NCBI GenBank assembly: GCA_029937545.1
Contig: JAPYPR010000017.1
Span: 1 to 42,339, forward strand
Reading direction: 5' to 3'
DNA: 42,339 bases
Source of the DNA: Erythrobacter sp.
GTDB lineage: Bacteria; Pseudomonadota; Alphaproteobacteria; Sphingomonadales; Sphingomonadaceae
Shown: piece after piece, positions 17,872 through 25,779 of the stretch
Numbering within the stretch: the first letter of the stretch is position 1
How the letters are laid out: each line of letters opens with the position of its first letter
Translations under genes and position numbers: made by a program
Notes under the pieces: generated by a model
The model's input: the letters and a program-made list of their open reading frames with translations, nothing else
Told to the model about the DNA's origin: nothing
Databases searched by the model: none

Positions 17872-18744
17872 ATGATCATCGCCTGTCCCGCCTGTTCGAC
17901 CCGGTATGTGGTGCCCGATAGCGCCATCGGGATCGAAGGTCGGACGGTGCGCTGCGCGAAATGCAAGCACAGTTGGTACCAGGACGGACCGGATGCGGAA
18001 CAGATCGCAGCAGCTGCCGCGGTGCCTGCGCCACCTTCGACTGGCGCACCGAAATCGTCGCCGGCACCGAAGCCGGCCCCCAAGCCCGCGCCTGCCCCGC
18101 AACCGGCTACCGAGACTGCGGAAGCACCAGCCGCCGCCACCTCGGACTTCAGCTATGGCGGTTCCGTACCTGCCGCAGAACAGCGCTATGGGCCGGACTT
18201 CGACGAAACAGAACCACCTTATGGCGAGGTGCAGGACGATTTGCCGCCCGCGCCCGAACCGGAAGATACGGACGACAGCTCGTCCAGCTTCGACCATGCT
18301 CCGCCGTTCCGCCCGCGCCGCAACATCACCAGGATGTGGACGATCGCCGCGGCGGTCTTCGCGCTGTTGGCGGTAGGAACGATCCTCACGGTGAATTACG
18401 TCGGCCTGCCGGACTGGGTGCCCGTGTCGAAGCCTCTGTTCGGCCAGGCACAGCCCGATCTCGAACTGTCCTTCCCCGTCGAGGAGCAGGAGCGGCGCAC
18501 ACTGCCCAACGGCACGGAGTTCTTCGGTGCGAAGATCGTGGTGAGCAACTCTGCGCGCGAAAGCCGCAATGTCCCACCGATCCTGATCGTGCTGCTCGAC
18601 CAGCGGGAGCGGCAGGTTTACAGCTGGGTCGTCAACCCGCCTCAGCCGACGCTGGCTCCGGGTGAGGAAATGACCATCAACGAAGCTGTCACTGACGTCC
18701 CGAAATCGGCCGTCTTCGCAGATATCGGCTGGGCCCCGCACTGA
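17872..18744 (+). CDS. MJ0042-type zinc-ribbon membrane protein
   Basis: The 290-residue protein begins with an MJ0042 zinc ribbon whose ligands are Cys5, Cys8, Cys28 and Cys31 (CPACSTRY...[11 protein letters not shown]). A Pro/Ala-rich linker and an acidic disordered region (to about 150) follow, then one membrane helix (about 155-175) and an external C-terminal domain of about 115 residues with a beta-rich DUF3426-like look ([40 protein letters not shown]). The protein would sense or bind on the cytoplasmic side and present a domain in the periplasm. It is divergent from ftsE, a neighbourhood I associate with many alphaproteobacteria. The function is unknown. Confidence 0.88.
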   Translation: MIIACPACSTRYVVPDSAIGIEGRTVRCAKCKHSWYQDGPDAEQIAAAAAVPAPPSTGAPKSSPAPKPAPKPAPAPQPATETAEAPAAATSDFSYGGSVPAAEQRYGPDFDETEPPYGEVQDDLPPAPEPEDTDDSSSSFDHAPPFRPRRNITRMWTIAAAVFALLAVGTILTVNYVGLPDWVPVSKPLFGQAQPDLELSFPVEEQERRTLPNGTEFFGAKIVVSNSARESRNVPPILIVLLDQRERQVYSWVVNPPQPTLAPGEEMTINEAVTDVPKSAVFADIGWAPH

Positions 18745-18856
18745 GCAGGCCTGACCCCTCCACAAAGGTGCTTGCGAGCGCATGGCGGCGCTGCTAGTGG
18801 CGCGCTCCTACCGGCGGGACGGCGTGCGATTCACGCGCTCCCGATGCAGACTGTGT

Positions 18857-18944
18857 GCGGTCGTGGCGGAACTGGTAGACGCGCAACGTTGAGGTCGTTG
18901 TGGGTGAATAACCCGTGGAAGTTCGAGTCTTCTCGACCGCACCA
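18857..18944 (+). tRNA. tRNA-Leu (anticodon GAG)
   Basis: A complete class II tRNA. Acceptor GCGGTCG pairs with CGACCGC, the discriminator is A and CCA is encoded (18942-18944). The D arm is GCG-loop-CGC, the anticodon stem CAACG/CGTTG encloses TTGAGGT with anticodon GAG, a long variable arm (GGGT/ACCC) follows, and the T arm contains GTTCGAGTC. It reads CUC/CUU leucine codons. It is a stand-alone gene and no integrase follows. Confidence 0.95.
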
Positions 18945-18970
18945 ACAGTCTTTGTCCGGATATCCGACCC

Positions 18971-20314
18971 TTACTTTTCGAGCGTGCTGAGCGCCCACCA
19001 GGGGCCATCCTTGCGATCCGCCTTGAACCGGCCGAGATCACGCAGTCGCGCCATGAAGGCAGGCTTGAACATTTCGTCATCCTTGAAGTTCTCGCCGACG
19101 GTGCTCGGGAAAGTATCGTACATGTCGGCCGTGGTCAGCAGGATTTCGCCATAGGGATTGCCGAGGCGCAGCGCCGCGATCGCGCCGATCTCGCTTTCGT
19201 TGACGAGCAGGTCGTAGCCGCGCTGGCCATTCTTGAGCGGACCGGACTTGCGGTTCAACTCGGGCGCAGGCTTACGCACCGTCGGCCCGTTGCGGACGAC
19301 GTAGACCTTGGGCGCGGTCTTGCGATATTCCTCGGCAAAGCTCTCTTGCGACGTGGTGGAGGCCCTGGTCACCCCATGCGACGCCATTTCCTTGCGCACC
19401 TGCCGATCGACGATCGCCATGGTCCGGTCGAAGAAAACCGAGCGCCGCACACCACCGTCATATAGCGACACCGCCTTGCCGTTCGACCCGGCCACCCGCA
19501 GCTGCTGATGGAAAACCGGCATGGCCGACGACGCCATGGTCGCCGCCGCCAGCGCCTCGGCCGCTTTATCGAGACTCGGCGCCTTGTTCACCAGCTCGCG
19601 CAAATCGGCGTAGCGGAAACTGCCGTCGTCGGCGTCCACGAAGCCGGCGTAACCCGCGATGCTGGACTTGCCGATGGCCTCGACGAGCTTGCAATCCCCG
19701 TCGGGACATAGCGCCTCGACGATCCGCTTGCGTAGCGGCCCAGTGCCTGCGGCCGACCCGAATAAGGGTACCAGAGCGAGGCCCGTATGGCGCACGACCT
19801 CGCTCTCCTTCTCGGGCGAATAGCCCCAGACCAGCCGGTCGAGCGCATGGCGGCGCATCTCGGGCGTCTGCTTGGGATCGAGAGCCACCATCAGCATCAG
19901 CGCCTGCAGCGAACCGGTCGAGATACCGGTGATGACGCCGATTCCTTCCAGCCCCAGTTCCTGGGGACCGCTCTGTTCGCTCAAACGCTTGAACAACCCT
20001 GCGCCGAACGCGCCCCATTGGCCGCCGCCCGACAGCAACAGGACGTTGCACTCCGGTGCCTCGGCTTCGACATGGCATTCGACCGCTTCCTTGATGGAGC
20101 AGTTCAGCGGATCGTCGAGCTTGCATTCCAGCGCCGCAGTCGCGTCGCGCTGGACGTCGCGAATGATCGGGCCGGGATCGCCATCCATCACATGGGTGTA
20201 AAAGCCGTCGATCTCGAAGGTCAGCGCACCCCGCCGCACGATCTTGAACGCAGTCGCAAGAAAAACAGCAAGGCCCAGCAGCACTGCGCCAATGCAGATA
20301 AGAATATAGATCAC
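18971..20314 (-). CDS. Membrane-anchored patatin-like phospholipase
   Basis: With a GTG start at 20314 the product is 447 residues: an N-terminal membrane helix (about 2-24), then a patatin domain with the oxyanion loop SGGGQWGAFGAG (95-106), nucleophile elbow GISTGS with Ser132, and the catalytic Asp286 in LYDGG. Patatins hydrolyse acyl esters of phospholipids. Two Cys pairs before the domain (ALECKLDDPLNCS, VECHVEAEAPEC) suggest disulphides and an extracytoplasmic location. GGGGGA lies about eight bases before the GTG; an in-frame ATG at 20425 would run into the end of the ppc-like gene and lacks support. The C-terminal 120 residues follow the DUF-type extension seen in alphaproteobacterial patatins. 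Confidence 0.85.
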   Translation of the reverse strand: MIYILICIGAVLLGLAVFLATAFKIVRRGALTFEIDGFYTHVMDGDPGPIIRDVQRDATAALECKLDDPLNCSIKEAVECHVEAEAPECNVLLLSGGGQWGAFGAGLFKRLSEQSGPQELGLEGIGVITGISTGSLQALMLMVALDPKQTPEMRRHALDRLVWGYSPEKESEVVRHTGLALVPLFGSAAGTGPLRKRIVEALCPDGDCKLVEAIGKSSIAGYAGFVDADDGSFRYADLRELVNKAPSLDKAAEALAAATMASSAMPVFHQQLRVAGSNGKAVSLYDGGVRRSVFFDRTMAIVDRQVRKEMASHGVTRASTTSQESFAEEYRKTAPKVYVVRNGPTVRKPAPELNRKSGPLKNGQRGYDLLVNESEIGAIAALRLGNPYGEILLTTADMYDTFPSTVGENFKDDEMFKPAFMARLRDLGRFKADRKDGPWWALSTLEK

Positions 20315-20373
20315 AATCCGGTCCCCCACCCGATGGATTTCGGGCAGGATAGGCCAAATCGCTGGCGAATCAA

Positions 20374-23154
20374 TCAGCCGTGCGCGCCGAACTCGTTGGC
20401 GATGCAGGTCGAAATACGCAGGCACAGCGCATAGGCATCGTCGATCGGGTCGATATAGCGCTCGCGAATGTCGGCGTATCCTTCGCCCTGTCCGCGCGGA
20501 TATTCGCCGGCCTCTTCCATCGAGAAATCGTCCTTGCGCGGGAAGCTGACCGGATAGGCGCGCCGCAATTGCGCCAAAGCGTCGTCGATGCGGAGCGAGA
20601 AGACCATTTCCAGCACATCGGTCCTGCTGATGTCGTTCGCCCGGCTGAAGGCCGGGACCGAGACCGCTTTCAGGAACATGTGCTGGAGCAGTGCAAGGCG
20701 CACCGCCTGAAGCACACCGATGATCCTGCGCACGTTCTCGCGATCCGGATGCGGCTCTTCATTGGGCACGAGCTCGAACAGGCGGTGGAGCTTGAGCGCG
20801 TCGACGCGCAGACGCGAGGCAAGGCGGCGGAAGACCCCGTTGCGATCGTCCGAAATGAGATATTCCGCCAGCGCCTCGCACGCTTCGCCAAGATGATCTT
20901 CGGTCCCGCGATAGGGTCGGCTTGCCCAATACGCCGAATTGAACAACTCGCCATAGGCAGCCACGGTCTTGATGCTCGCCAGCGAATTGGAGGCACGAAC
21001 CAGCCGCATGATCTGCCGCCCGCGCGCGCTTTCGTTGAGCAGTGTGGCGATATCCTCGATATTCCCCTCCGCAGCGCTGCCGATCCCGGCGATGATATTC
21101 ACCGGATAGCCGAGCTGCTGGAGGATCGAATTGTGCGGGATCGCGCGGATCTGCCGCAGGCTCATCTCGCGATCGGCGGAGAGGTCCGACTGGCGGCGCG
21201 ATACGCGGCTGCCGGTTGTGTTCAGCAGGCCGAGGCCGAAGGCAGTCACGGCGCGGCTGTAGGTCCGGCTTTCCAGATGGTCGCGCTGATGCTCCTTGAT
21301 CGCGCGATAGAAATCGAGGCTGAGATCGGTGCGGCGATAGAAAGGATCGGTCGGTACTTGCGCATCGGTATGAGCGGGCGTGTGCTCGACGATCTTGGTC
21401 AGCGTCGCCAGGGCCAGCTCGGGCGTGGCGAAGAACAAATAGCCATCGCCGCCCTGGAAGCTGGCTTCCGGTTCCAGCCGGATTCCGGCGCGCGAGAAAC
21501 GGCGCTGCGACCAGGACGACAGCGGCCATTCAATGCGATCTTCGAAACTGGAGGGATGCGCGCCGCGACCCATCCCTTCGCCATGGGTATCGAAAATCAG
21601 GGCGGCGACATCGCTGAGGCCGTTATTCTCCATCGCCTGCGCCAGGCGGCCTTGCAGGCGCTCGATCGCAAGGCTGGCCGGGATTTGCCCGACGAAGCGC
21701 CCGGCATCCGAGAAGCCGGTCTGGATGGCGATCCGCCCCCGGCGCTTGGCGTATTTTCGATATTCGTCCTCGGCCAGCAGCGCGTCGAGAAAGCGGCCGC
21801 CGTGTTCAAGTGCAGTCTCGGTCTCGAACAGCGGCGACACATCGACCTTGTCCTCGATCCCGAAAAGCTTGGCGAAATAGAGCGCGGCGAGCACCGTCGC
21901 GGGCTGCTCGCATTCGGCCACCAGCATGCGGATCGGCGCATCGGCGTCGATGTGCTTGAGGATTTGGGTCATCACGAGGAATTGCCGCACGGCAGTCGAG
22001 CTTTCGACCGCCAGACTGGCGAAGTTCGCGGTGGCAGGTTCCACATTGGCGATCAGTTCGCGCAGCGCAGCAAGCGCACCGCGACTACCGAGGTCGATAT
22101 CCGCCGCGTCGCCCAGCCGCGTGCGGATCGCATTGTGGAGCTGCTTGGCGTTCACGCGGAAGTGGATCCACCCCATGCCGAGCCCGTCGGCGCGCATCGC
22201 CGCAGTGAGCGTGCGCAAGGCGATGGCTTTTTCTGCAGAGAAGGATGCCGCCTCGCCTTCGAGCTGAGCGATGGTCTGGCGCAAGGATAGCAATTTGTCT
22301 TCGCCGTCCTCGGTCAGGCGGTTGGCAGCTGCCGACAGGGCGCCTGCATCCGACAAGTCTCCGGCGAACTCATCCGCGCTCACGCGCGTCCGCGTCGCCG
22401 CGGCCTGCAGCGTTCCGAGCAATTCGTGGTCGTCGTCGATCGCTTCGAGCTGCGCAGCGTAGCGCTCGAGCCGCTGCGCTTTTTCGGCGAGGCGGAAGGC
22501 GATCGAGGTGTACCACTTGATATCGGTCCGCCCGTCCATGTCGTAGCCGACCCAGGTGGCGAAGCGGAACGGCAGCGGGGTGAAATCGAACCACCGGCTC
22601 GGCCATTTCTCATGCGCAGTATCCAATGCCTTACCCACGATGCGGTCGCGTGCGTCCTGCGCATTGGCGATGGCGGACATCGCCCGCTCGTGTTCATAGC
22701 GCAGCGTGATCTCGGGCCGCTCGCCGCTTTTGCCGGGCGCGATCCCGCCACCGTGCGATGCCGCCTGCGCCACCGCAGCGGACTGGTCGGGCGTTAGCAG
22801 GAAGGTCGGGTGCGCGGTGAACACCGCATGCATGTGCGGGTGCTCCCAGAAATTGCGGAAGGCGTCGAACTCGCCATCCGCCGACGTCTGGCGCTCGAGC
22901 CGCTGTTCGGCGTCTTCCGGCACGACGAGGCAGCGCAGTCGCCCGGCCCGCGCGTCCAGCGACTTGGCTTCCAGCTCCTCGATCAGCCGGGAAAGGTCCG
23001 CGATACCGATTTCGTCGCGCTCCAACCGGCGGGAGATATCGAGCGATAACTGGAACACGGGATTGAAAATCGGGGTTAGTGCGGTCTGCCGATGGAGATC
23101 CTGCAATCTCTCGCTGAGGCCGGCAAGCGTGACGGCAAGCGTCTGGTCGGGCAT
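20374..23154 (-). CDS. Divergent phosphoenolpyruvate carboxylase homologue
   Basis: The 926-residue protein has PEP-carboxylase length and order: FTAHPT (112-117, with His115 equal to the essential N-terminal His), WVGYDMDG (201-208), PLFET with Glu444, TGFSDAG with Asp483, THGEGMGRG (523-531, His524) and RAIPHNSILQQLGYP. In classical enzymes these read TAHPTE, GGDRDGNP, PLFET, GYSDSxKD, HGRGGxxGRGG and RAIPWxFxWTQxR. The metal-binding acids and both His are kept, but the Lys of SDSxKD and the Arg of HGRGG are not. It belongs to a clade I associate with alphaproteobacteria and annotated as ppc. GGAGG lies eight bases before the ATG at 23154. Oxaloacetate formation is likely but not certain. 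Confidence 0.8.
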   Translation of the reverse strand: MPDQTLAVTLAGLSERLQDLHRQTALTPIFNPVFQLSLDISRRLERDEIGIADLSRLIEELEAKSLDARAGRLRCLVVPEDAEQRLERQTSADGEFDAFRNFWEHPHMHAVFTAHPTFLLTPDQSAAVAQAASHGGGIAPGKSGERPEITLRYEHERAMSAIANAQDARDRIVGKALDTAHEKWPSRWFDFTPLPFRFATWVGYDMDGRTDIKWYTSIAFRLAEKAQRLERYAAQLEAIDDDHELLGTLQAAATRTRVSADEFAGDLSDAGALSAAANRLTEDGEDKLLSLRQTIAQLEGEAASFSAEKAIALRTLTAAMRADGLGMGWIHFRVNAKQLHNAIRTRLGDAADIDLGSRGALAALRELIANVEPATANFASLAVESSTAVRQFLVMTQILKHIDADAPIRMLVAECEQPATVLAALYFAKLFGIEDKVDVSPLFETETALEHGGRFLDALLAEDEYRKYAKRRGRIAIQTGFSDAGRFVGQIPASLAIERLQGRLAQAMENNGLSDVAALIFDTHGEGMGRGAHPSSFEDRIEWPLSSWSQRRFSRAGIRLEPEASFQGGDGYLFFATPELALATLTKIVEHTPAHTDAQVPTDPFYRRTDLSLDFYRAIKEHQRDHLESRTYSRAVTAFGLGLLNTTGSRVSRRQSDLSADREMSLRQIRAIPHNSILQQLGYPVNIIAGIGSAAEGNIEDIATLLNESARGRQIMRLVRASNSLASIKTVAAYGELFNSAYWASRPYRGTEDHLGEACEALAEYLISDDRNGVFRRLASRLRVDALKLHRLFELVPNEEPHPDRENVRRIIGVLQAVRLALLQHMFLKAVSVPAFSRANDISRTDVLEMVFSLRIDDALAQLRRAYPVSFPRKDDFSMEEAGEYPRGQGEGYADIRERYIDPIDDAYALCLRISTCIANEFGAHG

Positions 23155-23346
23155 TCGGGTGTCCTCCGGCATGAAATCGCGATCCGTTCGGCGGGAATGC
23201 GCCGCGCAAGTCAAGGCGAGCGCGCCCCCGTCATCCATGAATACGCATGCGGCGCGCACTGGTTGCAGGCGTTTCGCAAGGGGCTGGACAGCACGGGTGG
23301 GAAGCTTCACCGATGCGCGAACGATGCAACAAGCGGGACGACGGGC

Positions 23347-24219
23347 ATGAGCGACTGGACCATCGGAATTATCGGAGGCTCCGGCCTCTATGCGATGGAT
23401 GCGCTGGAAGATGCGCAGTGGATTTCGGTCAAGTCGCCCTGGGGCGAACCGTCGGACGAGATTCTGTGCGGCACGATCGGCCATGTGCGCGTCCGCTTCC
23501 TGCCCCGGCACGGGCGCGGCCACCGCATCGCACCGTCGAGCATCAACGCACGCGCCAATATCGATGCGCTCAAGCGGGCGGGCTGCACCGACATTCTCGC
23601 GATCAGCGCGGTGGGTTCGCTATCCGAAGAGCTACCGCCCGGTCGCTTCGTCACCGTCGACCAGTTCATCGACAACACGAGGGGCCGCCCGGCGAGCTTC
23701 TACGGGGATGGCTTCGTCACCCATGTCAGCATGGCCGAACCGGTGTGCCCGCGCCTGTCGAAACACGCGCTCAAAGCCGTCGAGAAAGCAGGCGGCGGCT
23801 GCAGCGAGGGTGCGACTTACCTGGCAATGGAAGGCCCGCAGTTCTCGAGCCGCGCGGAAAGCAAGCTCTACCGCAACTGGGGCGCCGAGGTCATCGGCAT
23901 GACCGGTATGCCCGAAGCGAAACTCGCGCGGGAGGCGGAGCTGCCCTATGCCCTGCTTACCATGGTGACGGATTACGACAGCTGGCGCGACGATGCGGAA
24001 AGCGTCGATGTCGCCGAGATCGTCAAGCAGATGAATGCCAATGCTGCCATCGCGCGCAAGGCGGTCGAGATCTTCTGCAAGGGCCTGCCGAAGAAGCGCA
24101 ATCCCTCGCCGATCGACCAAGCGCTCGCCGACGCGGTGATAACGGCCCCGGACAAGCACGACAAGGCGCTGGTCGCCAGGCTGGACGCGGTGGCAGGTCG
24201 CCTGCTGGGCAGGGGATGA
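23347..24219 (+). CDS. mtnP: S-methyl-5'-thioadenosine phosphorylase
   Basis: The 290-residue enzyme cleaves 5'-methylthioadenosine with phosphate to adenine and methylthioribose-1-phosphate in methionine salvage. Motifs: IGIIGGSGLYAMDAL at the start, LPRHGRGHRIAPSSINARAN (phosphate and sugar site), EGPQFSSRAESKLYRNWGAE and IGMTGMPEAKLAREAELPYA, where the Met-Thr pair contacts the ribose. VTDYDSW near 218 holds the adenine-binding Asp. The ATG at 23347 is chosen because the family begins MxxWTIGIIGG; its ribosome-binding site (GGGACGACGGGC) is weak. Its stop overlaps the glpD start (ATGA). No mtnA or other salvage genes are in the window. Confidence 0.94.
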   Translation: MSDWTIGIIGGSGLYAMDALEDAQWISVKSPWGEPSDEILCGTIGHVRVRFLPRHGRGHRIAPSSINARANIDALKRAGCTDILAISAVGSLSEELPPGRFVTVDQFIDNTRGRPASFYGDGFVTHVSMAEPVCPRLSKHALKAVEKAGGGCSEGATYLAMEGPQFSSRAESKLYRNWGAEVIGMTGMPEAKLAREAELPYALLTMVTDYDSWRDDAESVDVAEIVKQMNANAAIARKAVEIFCKGLPKKRNPSPIDQALADAVITAPDKHDKALVARLDAVAGRLLGRG

Positions 24220-25724
24220 GCCAACCTTACGACCTGCTGGTCGTCGGCGGCGGCATCAATGGCGCGGGTATCGCGCGCGATGCGGCAGGGCGCGGCATGC
24301 GCGTGCTGCTGGTCGAGAAAGACGACCTCGCCTCGCACACCTCCTCCGCCAGCACGAAGCTGGTGCACGGCGGCCTGCGCTATCTCGAGATGTACGAATT
24401 CCGGCTGGTGGCGGAATCCCTGCGCGAGCGGGAAGTGCTGCTGCGCGCCGCGCCGCATATCATCTGGCCGCTGCGCTTCGTCATGCCGCACGAGCCGAGC
24501 ATGCGCCCGCGATGGATGCTGCGCGCCGGCCTGTTCCTCTACGATCATATCGGCGGGCGGATGAGCTTGCCGGGGAGCAAGGCGGTGGACCTGACCATCT
24601 CACCACACCGCGGCGTGCTGCAGGATCGCCTGAAGAAGGGCTTCGAATATTCCGATTGCTGGGTGGAGGATTCCCGCCTCGTGGTTCTCGCCGCGATGGA
24701 TGCCGAGGCGCGCGGGGCGACCGTGTTGACCCGCACCGAATGCACCGCACTGGCGCGATCGGCGGACGGCTGGCGAGCGACATTGCAAGCGCCTGGAGGG
24801 GACCGGGAGATAGAGGCGCGAGCCGTCGTGAATGCGGCGGGACCTTTCGTGGACCGGCTCGCGAAAGCCGCGCTCGGCAGCGGTACGCCCTCTCACCTGC
24901 GGCTGGTCAAGGGCAGCCATATCATCCTGTCGCGGCGCTTCCCGGGCGAGCATGCGTACATCTTCCAGCAGCCCGACGGCCGGATCGTCTTCGCCATTCC
25001 CTACGAGCGGGATTTCACGCTGATCGGCACCACGGATCTGCTATACGAAGGCAATCTCGACGAAGTCCGCATCGCCGATGAGGAGATCGACTACCTGTGC
25101 GAAGCCGCCTCGCGCTATTTCGTCAGCCAGGTGACGCGAGAAGAGATCGTCTCCACCTATTCCGGCGTGCGCCCGCTGTACGAGGACAATTCGGCCAGCA
25201 ATAGCACTGTCACGCGCGATTACGTGTTCGAGCTCGAGGCCGAGGGTGGCGCACCGATCCTGTCGGTCTACGGCGGCAAGATCACCACCTTCCGCAAGCT
25301 GGCCGAGCATGCGCTGGAGAAGCTGGGGGAGGCCATTACCGTTCCCGGCGAGCCGTGGACCGCGACTGCCTCCCTGCCGGGCGGCGAGTTCGAGGACGGC
25401 GACTTCGCCCGCTTCCTCTGGCAATCGAGCGAGCACTACCCCTTCCTGCCACCGGAGATGCTGCTGCGGCTGACTCGCGCTTATGGCACGCGGCTCGCCT
25501 CCATCCTGAAAGGTGCCGCAAGCCTCGACGATCTCGGCGAATGTCTTGGCGCAAATCTATACGAGGCGGAGCTGCGCTACCTCATACTCCACGAATATGC
25601 GCGTACCGGAGACGATGTGCTCTGGCGGCGCAGCAAGCTCGGGCTGCACCTGCCTGCCGATGCGCAGGCTCGGGTGGGCGAGTGGATGGCCGCCAACGCT
25701 ACGGAAACCGCCGACTTCGCTTGA
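24216..25724 (+). CDS. glpD: FAD-dependent glycerol-3-phosphate dehydrogenase
   Basis: The 502-residue membrane-associated flavoprotein oxidises sn-glycerol-3-phosphate to dihydroxyacetone phosphate and passes electrons to quinone. The FAD-binding start is DLLVVGGGINGAGIARDAAG (6-25), followed by LVEKDDLASHTSSASTKLVH and GGLRYLE, then GTTDLLYEG, YSGVRPLYED and YGGKITTFRKLAEHAL, all GlpD family hallmarks. The C-terminal helical cap ends around residue 490. The start overlaps the mtnP stop by four bases. glpK and glpF are not near. The pairing with mtnP is unusual (see findings). Confidence 0.95.
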   Translation: MSQPYDLLVVGGGINGAGIARDAAGRGMRVLLVEKDDLASHTSSASTKLVHGGLRYLEMYEFRLVAESLREREVLLRAAPHIIWPLRFVMPHEPSMRPRWMLRAGLFLYDHIGGRMSLPGSKAVDLTISPHRGVLQDRLKKGFEYSDCWVEDSRLVVLAAMDAEARGATVLTRTECTALARSADGWRATLQAPGGDREIEARAVVNAAGPFVDRLAKAALGSGTPSHLRLVKGSHIILSRRFPGEHAYIFQQPDGRIVFAIPYERDFTLIGTTDLLYEGNLDEVRIADEEIDYLCEAASRYFVSQVTREEIVSTYSGVRPLYEDNSASNSTVTRDYVFELEAEGGAPILSVYGGKITTFRKLAEHALEKLGEAITVPGEPWTATASLPGGEFEDGDFARFLWQSSEHYPFLPPEMLLRLTRAYGTRLASILKGAASLDDLGECLGANLYEAELRYLILHEYARTGDDVLWRRSKLGLHLPADAQARVGEWMAANATETADFA

Positions 25725-25779
25725 AAACAAAAGGTTGCGGGTCCAAGTGGGGCGCTTCCTCTGACCATAAGCGAGTCGA

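Noticed and set aside
17710..18783. Long in-frame upstream extension of ftsE to a 597-residue product
   Set aside because: The extension lies antisense to the MJ0042 gene, has low-complexity Arg/Gly composition, and FtsE proteins start at the position of ATG 17709.
18857..18970. tRNA-Leu as an integration site for a mobile element
   Set aside because: No integrase, repeated tRNA 3' end or composition shift follows; the next gene is a normal patatin.
20380..22290. 636-residue open frame antisense to the ppc-like gene
   Set aside because: Typical antisense shadow in GC-rich DNA: Arg/Ala-rich, no motif, no ribosome-binding site, and the opposite strand encodes a recognisable family.
23247..24215. 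Upstream extension of glpD to an 825-residue product
   Set aside because: It runs through mtnP in another frame; mtnP is clearly the real gene and glpD starts at the ATGA overlap.
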